Below the pieces are notes generated by a model. That model saw nothing but the letters and a program-made list of their open reading frames with translations. It was not told the origin of the DNA and made no database searches. Source: an uncultured Shewanella sp. (GTDB lineage: Bacteria > Pseudomonadota > Gammaproteobacteria > Enterobacterales > Shewanellaceae). Taken from it: a stretch of DNA of 64,000 nt. Made by a program: the position numbers and the translations under genes. Positions 8,871 to 16,621 of the stretch are shown piece after piece (positions within the stretch are counted from its first letter, which is position 1; each line of letters starts with the position of its first letter). The DNA is taken from contig NZ_CANMUW010000003.1 in NCBI RefSeq assembly GCF_947501225.1, positions 124,001-188,000 of the forward strand, in the 5' to 3' direction.

Positions 8871-9083
8871 ATGAAACCAGGCGTTCATCCTGAATACGCA
8901 GAAATCACTGCAACTTGTACTTGTGGTAACGTAATTAAAGTAAACTCAACTGCAGGTAAAGATCTGCACTTGGACGTATGTGGTGCATGTCACCCATTCT
9001 ACACTGGTACACAGAAAGTTGTTGATACCGGCGGACGTATCGACAAGTTCAACAAGCGCTTCGGTGCACTTGGTAAGAAATAA
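8871..9083 (+). CDS. rpmE: 50S ribosomal protein L31
   Basis: A 70-residue protein of the large ribosomal subunit that helps join the subunits at the central bridge. The start is the ATG at 8871, behind GAGGTAA, giving [12 protein letters not shown]; a longer open frame from 8814 is leader sequence. It is the zinc-binding (C+) type: cysteines occur as C-T-C near residues 16-18 and C-G-A-C near residues 37-40. C+ L31 can serve as a zinc store and is replaced by a cysteine-free paralogue under zinc starvation; no such paralogue is in this window. It is followed by a strong terminator and faces away from priA, conserved gene order. Confidence 0.97.
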   Translation: MKPGVHPEYAEITATCTCGNVIKVNSTAGKDLHLDVCGACHPFYTGTQKVVDTGGRIDKFNKRFGALGKK

Positions 9084-9119
9084 CTTTTACTTTAAAAGTA
9101 TTTCTACAATGAATATTGA

Positions 9120-9145
9120 AAAGGCGCCTTTATGGCGCCTTTTTG
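9120..9145 (+). terminator. intrinsic terminator of rpmE
   Basis: Stem aaggcgcc/ggcgcctt (9121-9128 with 9134-9141), a 5-base loop and a following T-run (9140-9144) form a strong Rho-independent terminator 37 bases after the rpmE stop. Confidence 0.9.
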
Positions 9146-9234
9146 TTATGCTCGTTTTAAAGTTTATCCAAAGTAGATGCTTAGGCTCTGATATCAGTTG
9201 CACTAAATATCCGATCTGAAGAAAGGGAGGTCAC

Positions 9235-10095
9235 ATGAATACAGTTCAATTGCTCTCTTCTCTAAAATCACTGCTCGGTGTGTTCTTTCTGCTCCTCCCA
9301 CTAAGCTTCTCATCTACGACTCAAGCAGCACAGACAGAGAAACCTCTGCGAGAGTTCAAAGTGCAAAATAACGGGAGCGCCCCCGCCCTGTGTGCCCCCA
9401 CGCATTTTGATGAAGAGGTTGAACTTCAATATGTTAATGATGGCGATACGATAACCTTGAAAGATGGACGTCTGGTGCGTCTGATTGGTATCGACTCTCC
9501 GGAGATCGACTTTCAATACCCGGAGCTGTCACAGGCATATGCTGAAGAGGCGCGGCACTTTTTACGGCAATACCTCAAACCCGGTCAGCTCCTGAACCTC
9601 TCATTCGATAAGAGGAGACTGGACCCCTATGGCCGCACTCTGGCCTATGTTTATACTCGAAATGGAGAGCACCTACAGGAGGTTTTGTTGAGGCAGGGCT
9701 TCGCCAAGACTCGGGTGTACCAAAATGACTATTTTTGGCAATGTCTTAACCGGGTCGAGTTAATTGCCCGGGATAAAAAGTTGGGTCTATGGTCCCATCC
9801 GGATTATCGCGCCAGGACGGTTGAGGAGTTAGTACGTGAAGATCGTAACCGCTGGAGAGAGGTAAAGGGAGTTGTTACCGGTTATGAAAGAAAAGGCCAA
9901 TATTTGTGGCTGATTTTGGATGAAAAGCTCTATGTCGGCATACCTAGAGCCGAATCTGGTAAATTTAGCAATATTTTAAACCTGGACTTGCTTGAAACCC
10001 CAGTAATTGTCCGTGGTTCGTTGTATTATTCCTACAAAAAATGGCAGTTGATCAGCAGCCATCCTTCACAGATAAGTTTACAAAATAGACCTTAG
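9235..10095 (+). CDS. secreted thermonuclease-family (SNase-like) protein
   Basis: A 286-residue protein with a signal peptide (about 1-31) and a staphylococcal-nuclease-like domain (about 65-190). The domain shows the ligand strand V-N-D-G-D-T-I-T-L, R-L-I-G-I-D-S-P-E with the calcium and catalytic acidic positions, D-P-Y-G-R-T-L-A-Y-V, and a helix with L-L-R-Q-G-F-A. The equivalents of the SNase active-site Arg, Asp and Glu therefore appear present. About 95 residues with an OB-like V-V-x-G and V-I-V-R-G-S-L pattern follow. The strong ribosome-binding site GGGAGG fixes the ATG start. Role in extracellular DNA or RNA degradation for nutrient gain is inferred; the family also contains nucleases with other targets. 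Confidence 0.8.
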   Translation: MNTVQLLSSLKSLLGVFFLLLPLSFSSTTQAAQTEKPLREFKVQNNGSAPALCAPTHFDEEVELQYVNDGDTITLKDGRLVRLIGIDSPEIDFQYPELSQAYAEEARHFLRQYLKPGQLLNLSFDKRRLDPYGRTLAYVYTRNGEHLQEVLLRQGFAKTRVYQNDYFWQCLNRVELIARDKKLGLWSHPDYRARTVEELVREDRNRWREVKGVVTGYERKGQYLWLILDEKLYVGIPRAESGKFSNILNLDLLETPVIVRGSLYYSYKKWQLISSHPSQISLQNRP

Positions 10096-10264
10096 AGCAA
10101 TAATCTCTAACTTCTTCTGAATTTTCCTAATCTTATGTTTAAAAAGTGTGTCATTTCGAGTATCTTAGCCCAACCAATCCCCTTCATCTTTTAATGCCCA
10201 AAGAGTCGGGAGATTGCAGACCTCTATGAAAAGTTAACTTGTCGCATTTTCAGGATTATAAAAA

Positions 10265-11512
10265 ATGTCAGATCTTCGTCAACAAGCCCTCGATTATCAT
10301 GAATTCCCAGTAGCAGGTAAAACCGCTGTTTGCCTGACAAAGCCAGCAGAAACGAGCATGGACCTGGCCCTTGCATATAGCCCAGGTGTCGCAGAGCCTG
10401 TTCGTGAAATCGCTGCAAATCCTGATGATGCTTATCGTTATACGGCGAAGGGAAATACGGTAGCCGTTATCTCAAATGGTACTGCAATTTTGGGGCTTGG
10501 TAACCTGGGACCATTAGCCTCTAAACCAGTTATGGAAGGCAAGGCATTACTCTTCAAGCACTTTGCTAACATTGATGCGACAGATATCGAAGTTAAACAC
10601 CGCACCGCAGAGGAGTTTATCAATACGGTAGAGGCTATCGCCGATACGTTCGGTGGTATTAACCTGGAAGACATCAAAGCCCCTGAGTGCTTCGAAATTG
10701 AGAAGGCACTTATCGAACGTTGCAGTGTGCCGGTATTCCATGATGACCAGCACGGTACGGCTATTGTTACCGCAGCAGGTATGATCAATGCGCTTGAGAT
10801 CCAGGGTAAAGAGATAGATAAGGCTATCTTTGTCTGTATGGGAGCCGGTGCCGCCGCGATCGCCTGTATGACAATGCTGGTTAAGTGTGGTGTGCAGCGT
10901 GAAAATGTCTACATGTTGGATCGTAAAGGCGTGATCCATACCCGTCGTGAAGATATCAACGAGTATAAGGCCCTGTTTGCCAACAATACCGATAAGCGCA
11001 CTCTGCAGGAAGTGATTAAAGGCGCTGATGCTTTCTTAGGCCTGTCCGGACCGGATGTACTCACAGCCGAAGATGTTGCCTTGATGGCGGATAAGCCGGT
11101 TATTTTTGCCTGTTCAAATCCGGATCCTGAGATCAGACCTGAGATCGCTCACGATGCACGTAAAGATCTGATCATGGGAACGGGTCGCAGTGACTATCCT
11201 AATCAGGTAAATAACGTACTCTGTTTCCCGTTCATCTTCCGTGGTGCGCTGGATGTTCGTGCTTCGAAAATCAATGATGAGATGAAGATTGCAGCTGTAA
11301 ATGCTATTGCGGCGCTCGCTAAAGAGGAGGTGCCCGCCTCAGTATTAGCGGCTTACCCGGATGTCAGCGAGTTGGCCTTCGGTCCTGATTATGTGATCCC
11401 TAAGCCGATGGACCCGCGTTTGCTATCTAATGTGGCTAAGGCTGTTGCTCAGGCGGCGATCGATTCGGGTGTGGCGGCAATCGATTCACTGCCCGACAAC
11501 TACATGCTTTAA
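10265..11512 (+). CDS. malic enzyme (malate dehydrogenase, oxaloacetate-decarboxylating)
   Basis: Cytoplasmic enzyme converting malate to pyruvate and CO2 with reduction of NAD(P). At 415 residues it is the short form: it matches the catalytic half of MaeB-type enzymes without the C-terminal phosphotransacetylase-like domain. Motifs seen are S-P-G-V-A-E-P-V near residue 38, G-N-L-G-P-L-A-S-K-P-V-M-E-G-K-A (about 78-95) and the divalent-metal region V-F-H-D-D-Q-H-G-T-A. The Rossmann glycine motif is V-C-M-G-A-G-A-A-A-I-A-C. Cofactor preference cannot be read safely from sequence alone. It is a single-gene unit ending in a strong terminator. Confidence 0.93.
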   Translation: MSDLRQQALDYHEFPVAGKTAVCLTKPAETSMDLALAYSPGVAEPVREIAANPDDAYRYTAKGNTVAVISNGTAILGLGNLGPLASKPVMEGKALLFKHFANIDATDIEVKHRTAEEFINTVEAIADTFGGINLEDIKAPECFEIEKALIERCSVPVFHDDQHGTAIVTAAGMINALEIQGKEIDKAIFVCMGAGAAAIACMTMLVKCGVQRENVYMLDRKGVIHTRREDINEYKALFANNTDKRTLQEVIKGADAFLGLSGPDVLTAEDVALMADKPVIFACSNPDPEIRPEIAHDARKDLIMGTGRSDYPNQVNNVLCFPFIFRGALDVRASKINDEMKIAAVNAIAALAKEEVPASVLAAYPDVSELAFGPDYVIPKPMDPRLLSNVAKAVAQAAIDSGVAAIDSLPDNYML

Positions 11513-11531
11513 TTTTACGCTTTGAGACCAC

Positions 11532-11554
11532 AAGGGGCCTTTATGGCCCCTTTT
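11532..11554 (+). terminator. intrinsic terminator of malic enzyme gene
   Basis: Stem aaggggcc/ggcccctt (11532-11539 with 11545-11552) with a 5-base loop, then T-rich sequence, 20 bases past the stop codon. Confidence 0.9.
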
Positions 11555-11733
11555 GTTTTGTTGCCAAGATGTAAGTGGCTGATAATAAATCCGATTTTTG
11601 TGTTTTACCACTATTCTTCCCTGAACTTGTCCAGAGTCGTGTTCTACTTGATACACAATTATCGTTGTGAAGAGTGGAATTTGTTTGTATTGTGGGATTT
11701 TAGCTGTTAACTAAAACTTAACACTTAGGCCTT

Positions 11734-11799
11734 ATACCAATCGGTATAAAGGTGTGGTCACTCAGCGAGAGTTGAGCACTTTCTTATACAGATTGGTAT
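11734..11799. mobile_element. 66-bp MITE-like element
   Basis: Terminal inverted repeats of 16 bp at 11734-11749 (ataccaatcggtataa) and 11784-11799 match at 15 of 16 positions. The 34-bp interior is itself partly palindromic (ctca...tgag). There is no coding capacity, as expected of a miniature element mobilised in trans. It abuts the region before the csrD/mshH start (11860) and could alter that promoter. Confidence 0.7.
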
Positions 11800-11859
11800 T
11801 TGACCGCTGAATCCAGATTTCTGAAATTAATAATAATAAATTCTGCGGGAAAGCGGATA

Positions 11860-13770
11860 ATGAAATTAACACGACTTTTAACGAGAAGACTCACCGGCTT
11901 TTGGTTACTTTCACTCGCCGCCGTTGCCTTTCTGTTTCTGCTCACCGCCCTGGTGAGTTTTGCTCAACTGACCTATAAGTTCCAGCAGCAAAAAGTCTCA
12001 GAGCTGGAGTCCATGCTGGTTCATCACTATGAACATGATAGTGACAGCGAGCTATCCTCATGGCTTCCTTCAATTCTATCTGCCTATAACGCATCCGGGT
12101 TTGAACTGCGTGAGAGTGGCAGACTCGTCTACAATTTTCAAACGGACGATATTCAAAAGGGCCATGTGACCTATGAGAGCGTACTGATTAAGGAGCCTCA
12201 GTTGAAGCTGGTTATGACCCTTCCTCAGCCTTTTACTATGTACGATCTGAGTTGGTTTGAACTGCTTATTCTCTTCAGTGGGGTAGTCGCCGTTGCTGTG
12301 TTCGTGCGCTTTGGTCACAGGTGGCTTTCGACACAACTCGTGGGGATCGAAGATCTGGCGGCCCGAAGTAAGCTTATTTTGAACAATGAGTATGAGCAGG
12401 CTTTAGCCGAGAAGGGGCATGGTCAGCCAAGGATGATCAACCGTGCTCTGACCCATATGCTGCTTGAATTAGATGATGCCCAGAAGCAGAGGGCGAGATT
12501 CGACCAATTCATCCGCTCAAATACATTTCTCGATCCGGAAACCGGCATCGGCAATCGCTTATTTTTGAAGAACCGTTTAGACGCATTGAGCAACGATCGC
12601 GGCATGATGGCTCCCGGGGTGATGTTTCTGCTGGAGATGGAAGATCTCGACCTGTTACAGCAGGAGTTAGCCGACGAGTCGGTCGATGCCCTGCTGCTGC
12701 AGACCATCAATGATATTAATCAGATATTAGATACTCAGGCAAACAGTATCTTCGCTCGTCGTTCATACAATCAATTTGCTATCGTTGTCCCGCAGATATC
12801 TTTAAAAGATGCCGAAAAGTTAGCCGCAAAATTACTTAAGGTCTGCTTGAGCCAGGAGCTGCCGGATACGCAGAACAGTGATGATTTTTACCATATCGGT
12901 GTTGCTTACTTTAAGGTGGGTGAGAGTAAGGAGCAGCTGCTCGATGAGTCAGAGCGGGCGTTAAGGGCCGCTCAGTTTCAGGGGAGCAGTGGCTGGTTTA
13001 TGTATGATAAGGGGGCTGTGGACGAAGAGTTCGCTAAAGGCTCGGTTCGCTGGCGTAGTTTTTTGGAGTATGCCCTGGTTAACCGGCGATTGGTGATCTT
13101 CTCACAGCCTGTGGTCGATAGTGACATGGAGACCCACCATTTCGAAATTTCGAGTCGGATACGTGATAATCAAAATAACCTGATAAGAGCAACGCTCTAT
13201 ATTCCTATGGCTATCAAGTGTGGACTCACCCCTCAGTTTGAGAGGCAGGTGATTGAAAACGTCCTGTTTGACCTTCTCAGTGATCGCAATGATACGACCA
13301 CAAAGTATAGCGTTAACCTGAGCCTGGACACCCTATTGAGCCGAGCCTTTATCCGTTGGCTGAAAACCACCTTGCTCGAATACCGTCATCTGACCTCCAG
13401 ACTGATATTCGAAGTTAATGAGGATATCGTCGTTCACCATAGGGAGCAGTTAGAAGATCGACTGGATATGATCAGAAAGATGGGGGCAAGCCTCTGTGTC
13501 GACCGGGTAGGGCAAGAGGTTGTGAGCACACAATATATCAAGGAGTGTCACTTCGATCTGATTAAGCTCCATCGCTCTATCGTTCGGCAGATCCATCTGA
13601 GACAGGAGAACCAGCTGTTTGTCCGTAGTCTTATCGGTGGGCTATATCGCAGTGATGTGCAGGTTTTTGCCGATGGTGTTGAGTCTTTCGAGGAGTGGCA
13701 AACCCTGAAAATCTTAGGTGTCAGTGCGGGGCAGGGAAGTATCTTCAGTGATCCTGTCGAAGAGGTGTAA
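11860..13770 (+). CDS. csrD: CsrD/MshH: degenerate GGDEF-EAL regulator
   Basis: A 636-residue inner-membrane protein homologous to CsrD, which in E. coli promotes RNase E-dependent decay of CsrB/C small RNAs; in Vibrio and Shewanella the gene heads the msh locus as mshH. I choose the ATG at 11860; a TTG at 11800 in the MITE edge is also open. Two membrane spans (about 13-35 and 125-145) flank a periplasmic loop and a HAMP-like segment follows. The GGDEF signature position reads R-R-S-Y-N-Q-F and the EAL position reads E-I-S, so both active sites are degenerate and no c-di-GMP synthesis or breakdown is expected. The start DPETGIGNRLFL and the C-terminal ADGVES of the two domains remain recognisable. 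Confidence 0.85.
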   Translation: MKLTRLLTRRLTGFWLLSLAAVAFLFLLTALVSFAQLTYKFQQQKVSELESMLVHHYEHDSDSELSSWLPSILSAYNASGFELRESGRLVYNFQTDDIQKGHVTYESVLIKEPQLKLVMTLPQPFTMYDLSWFELLILFSGVVAVAVFVRFGHRWLSTQLVGIEDLAARSKLILNNEYEQALAEKGHGQPRMINRALTHMLLELDDAQKQRARFDQFIRSNTFLDPETGIGNRLFLKNRLDALSNDRGMMAPGVMFLLEMEDLDLLQQELADESVDALLLQTINDINQILDTQANSIFARRSYNQFAIVVPQISLKDAEKLAAKLLKVCLSQELPDTQNSDDFYHIGVAYFKVGESKEQLLDESERALRAAQFQGSSGWFMYDKGAVDEEFAKGSVRWRSFLEYALVNRRLVIFSQPVVDSDMETHHFEISSRIRDNQNNLIRATLYIPMAIKCGLTPQFERQVIENVLFDLLSDRNDTTTKYSVNLSLDTLLSRAFIRWLKTTLLEYRHLTSRLIFEVNEDIVVHHREQLEDRLDMIRKMGASLCVDRVGQEVVSTQYIKECHFDLIKLHRSIVRQIHLRQENQLFVRSLIGGLYRSDVQVFADGVESFEEWQTLKILGVSAGQGSIFSDPVEEV

Positions 13771-14102
13771 GGCTTCTTCTCTCAAATACTGCATTATTTA
13801 TGCGTTAACCGGATCGCTTTTTTGGTGCTGTTTTCGTTACTTTCAGGTTTATTGTATGTACATGGCTTGTAAGCTTGGGATAACAAGCCTACCTTAAATC
13901 TATGTCGCAGTTAATCTGCCTGTGTTTTTTCTATAAAATTATAAGATTAGTCGTTACAATGAGCGTAAGAAAATTGACGCTCGCCTGGTATGTTCTATAC
14001 AAGGGGGGTTACTTGTGTAGGTAATTCGTTGCAGTTGTTCTGGTGCGATAGCTACCTGAAACACATTAGCTATACGGGTAAAGGGATAATAGGCATTCTT
14101 TG
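13771..14102. other. intergenic region csrD-mshI
   Basis: 332 bp without a gene. It holds two short dyads, ggcttgt/acaagcc (13864-13870 with 13883-13889) and gagcgt/acgctc (13961-13966 with 13977-13982). AT-rich sequence around 13930-13945 could contain a promoter for the mshI operon, but I cannot fix -35/-10 elements. I saw no c-di-GMP riboswitch motif. Confidence 0.4.
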
Positions 14103-15017
14103 ATGGGAACGAGTCTTTTTAATAGGTTGGCCTTCTGGCAGAGATCTAATTCAAAAATCAAACTAGGCGTCTACGTCTGCCCTGATAAGCTTGTGGTTTA
14201 TCAGGCTGGTGATGATAACGTTACTCCTCAAGAACCAGAAAACAGCTGTGAATTTGCATTCGATGGCGTCGATTGGGGGAGAGCTTTTGCACTGATAGCA
14301 AAACAGTTTGAACCGGCTCAGATTCAGGTGACCCTATCCTCCTCCTTCTATCAGCTGTTGTTAGTCGATAAGCCCAACGTTGAAGCCGAAGAGATGATGC
14401 AGGCGCTTCAGTGGTCAATCAAAGATATGGTCACCCAGGCTGTTGCCGATATTCATTTTGACTACTTTGAGCCGCCGTTATCGGGAAGTGCCAAGTTGAA
14501 TGTAGTCGTTGTGGAGAAGGCCGGTTTAGCGGCCTTAGTGTTAGCGGCGAAAGAGCATGATATGGAGGTCATTGGTATTAATATCGAAGAGATGGCAGTG
14601 ACCAACCTCTTTATTGACGATCCACAGGCGAGGCTGGTACTGAGCCATCTTCCGGGACAGGAACTTCTGCTGACTGTTGTCAGACAGGGTGAACTATACA
14701 TGCAGCGCCGGGTGAGAGGGTTTAATCAGCTTGATACCGTGAGTGCAGAGGAGCTGGCATTTGGGCTGGCCGATAACTTAAGCTTGGAGCTGCAACGTTC
14801 CATGGACTATTTTGAGAGCCAGTTGCGTCAGGCTCCGGTGGCATCGATTGAGTTGTTGATCAATGGTCAGTTGGAGAAACTCGCCGAATTGGTTAGTGCT
14901 AACTTCAATCAAAAGGTGAACACGATTGAGACTAGCTCTGCCGAGAAAAAGATGGCGGCGTTGGCTCTGTGCGAGCTTAACCGGGATAGCTCGTCTCAAA
15001 GAGGTATCGACTCATGA
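14103..15017 (+). CDS. mshI: MSHA biogenesis protein MshI (PilM-like)
   Basis: A cytoplasmic actin-fold relative of PilM that, with the next two genes, builds the inner-membrane alignment complex of the MSHA type IV pilus. The protein has about 304 residues from the ATG at 14103; the preceding TTG is also in frame. There is no signal peptide. The N-terminal K-I-K-L-G-V-Y-V-C strand is followed by alternating beta/alpha segments typical of the ribonuclease-H fold. It overlaps the downstream gene by 4 bases (ATGA), evidence for translational coupling. It is the first structural gene of the msh run after csrD. Confidence 0.85.
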   Translation: MGTSLFNRLAFWQRSNSKIKLGVYVCPDKLVVYQAGDDNVTPQEPENSCEFAFDGVDWGRAFALIAKQFEPAQIQVTLSSSFYQLLLVDKPNVEAEEMMQALQWSIKDMVTQAVADIHFDYFEPPLSGSAKLNVVVVEKAGLAALVLAAKEHDMEVIGINIEEMAVTNLFIDDPQARLVLSHLPGQELLLTVVRQGELYMQRRVRGFNQLDTVSAEELAFGLADNLSLELQRSMDYFESQLRQAPVASIELLINGQLEKLAELVSANFNQKVNTIETSSAEKKMAALALCELNRDSSSQRGIDS

Positions 15018-15625
15018 CAATGAAGACCAGGGTTAACCTCTATTCGGATTCACTGTTTCCGCCTGAGCTCAGGCTATCATTTAAGAACCTTAGCAGGTTG
15101 CTGCTGCTTATCATTGCGCTGTTTACCATTGCATCCGGGGTGAGCTACACCCTGGTGAACGGCCTGGAAAGTGATAAGGCACAGCTGAATTCACAAAAGC
15201 ACTCTTTAGATAACCAAAAGCAGGAGCTTGAAGCTGCATTGGCCAGTCGGGCACCGGACGCTTCACTTGTCGATAAGGTAGATCTTCTCTCGCAGCAGGT
15301 GGAACTGAAGCGCATGCTATTGGGAGAGCTCAGTCAGAGAGAGGAGCTGACCAGCCATGGTTATTCGCCGCTGATGAAAGATCTGGCTCGGGTCTCAAAT
15401 AGTAATATTTGGCTTAGCCGAATTCAGGTCGATGAGAACAACTTTATTTTTGAAGGCTTTAGCTCAGCACCTCACAGCGTGCCGCTTTGGGTGGAGCGCC
15501 TGAAATTAACAGACACCCTCAAGGGGCATGCATTTGCTTCTATGACGATGAATCGTGGTGACAATCAGCCACTGGCATTTACCTTGACCAGCAAAGCGGG
15601 TGAGAGTGTGGAGAGTAGTCAATGA
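15014..15625 (+). CDS. PilN-like MSHA inner-membrane protein (MshI2)
   Basis: A 203-residue bitopic protein: short cytoplasmic head starting M-T-M-K-T-R-V-N-L-Y, containing the N-L-Y motif by which PilN contacts PilM, one membrane span (about 28-50), a coiled-coil stretch rich in K, Q and E (about 55-100), and a periplasmic ferredoxin-like domain. This is the PilN/GspL-C architecture. It starts inside the mshI stop (ATGA) and its own stop overlaps the mshJ start by four bases. Some annotations call it mshI2 or simply PilN domain protein. Confidence 0.85.
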   Translation: MTMKTRVNLYSDSLFPPELRLSFKNLSRLLLLIIALFTIASGVSYTLVNGLESDKAQLNSQKHSLDNQKQELEAALASRAPDASLVDKVDLLSQQVELKRMLLGELSQREELTSHGYSPLMKDLARVSNSNIWLSRIQVDENNFIFEGFSSAPHSVPLWVERLKLTDTLKGHAFASMTMNRGDNQPLAFTLTSKAGESVESSQ

Positions 15626-16272
15626 AGCAGAGATGGCAGGAACTGGGTGAGCGCTTTAATCTGCTGACTCAGCGGGAACGAGTCATGGTTGCAACCGCGG
15701 CAGTTGTCGTTATCGGCATGCTCTGCTATCTGCCGCTCGAGTCGTTGCTGTTAAAATACAGCTCTCTGTCTAAACAGATAAGTGTACTTAATGCGGAAAA
15801 CAAGATCTCGCTGCAGCAGATCGAGCTTTACCAGCAACGTCTGGCTCAAGATCCCAACGATGAATACAATAACCGTCTTCAGGTTTTGCAGCAGCAGAGT
15901 ACGGATCTCGATGAGCAGCTTTCGTTTCAGATGGTCGATATGATCCCGGCGGATCATATGCCAACGCTATTGAGTGAGTTGCTGGGCAAGGTTACAGGAA
16001 TAAAGCTGCAGGAGTTTCAGTCTATTGCACCAACGCCATTACTGGCCCTGGAAGATGATAAGAAAACCAATCTATACAGTCATGGTATCCGTCTTACATT
16101 GCAGGGGGATTACTTCTCCCTGTTAAAATTTATCGAAGCTGTTGAAGATATGCCTAATAAGCTTTATTGGAAACGAATGGACTACAAGGTGGGGCAATAT
16201 CCCACGGCCGATGTCGTCCTGGAGCTTTATACCTTAAGCATTAATAAGGATTTTATCAGTGTTGCAAATTAA
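15622..16272 (+). CDS. mshJ: MSHA biogenesis protein MshJ (PilO-like)
   Basis: A 216-residue bitopic protein with a short amphipathic start, a membrane span (about 22-40), a coiled coil (about 45-95) and a C-terminal periplasmic domain, the layout of PilO/GspM. With the PilN-like protein it forms the periplasmic part of the alignment complex linking the motor platform to the secretin. ATG at 15622 overlaps the upstream stop by four bases; its 3' end overlaps mshK by 14 bases. Confidence 0.85.
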   Translation: MKQRWQELGERFNLLTQRERVMVATAAVVVIGMLCYLPLESLLLKYSSLSKQISVLNAENKISLQQIELYQQRLAQDPNDEYNNRLQVLQQQSTDLDEQLSFQMVDMIPADHMPTLLSELLGKVTGIKLQEFQSIAPTPLLALEDDKKTNLYSHGIRLTLQGDYFSLLKFIEAVEDMPNKLYWKRMDYKVGQYPTADVVLELYTLSINKDFISVAN

Positions 16273-16621
16273 GGCGAGTTCACACTTTTCAGTACTCAAG
16301 TCACTGCTGGTGTCACTGCTGGTCTTACTGACGAGCACTGTCCATGCTGAAACATTACGTGATCCGACGCGCCCCGGAAGAGGGGCTGCCATCGTCGACG
16401 CCGGTTCATCCGGGACCGGCAGTGCTTTGGTGCTCAATAGCATAGTCAAGGCCGAGTCGGCCTCCCATGCCGTGATCAATAATAAGATCTTTGTTGTTGG
16501 TGATCGGGTTCAGGGGGTGAAAATAGTTAGAATAGACACAGGTTCGGTGTCATTGGCCGACGGACGTAAATTGAAGATGTACCAAGCAATAACAGAGACA
16601 AAGGGAAATAAATTCAAATGA
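16259..16621 (+). CDS. mshK: MSHA biogenesis protein MshK (PilP-like)
   Basis: A 120-residue exported protein with a hydrophobic signal segment (about 12-30, ending V-H-A) and the phrase L-R-D-P-T-R-P-G common to MshK/PilP-type proteins. It goes on to a short beta domain with D-R-V-Q-G-V-K-I-V-R-I, as in proteins that bridge PilN/O to the secretin. The start is a GTG at 16259 (or TTG at 16262) inside the end of mshJ, so translation is probably coupled. Its stop overlaps the mshL ATG. Confidence 0.8.
   Translation: MLQIKASSHFSVLKSLLVSLLVLLTSTVHAETLRDPTRPGRGAAIVDAGSSGTGSALVLNSIVKAESASHAVINNKIFVVGDRVQGVKIVRIDTGSVSLADGRKLKMYQAITETKGNKFK

Noticed and set aside
11522..11710. 62-codon open frame after the malic enzyme
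   Set aside because: It begins within the terminator hairpin region and has no protein features.
13771..14102. c-di-GMP (GEMM) riboswitch before mshI
   Set aside because: I looked for the conserved GEMM core motifs in this gap and did not see them.
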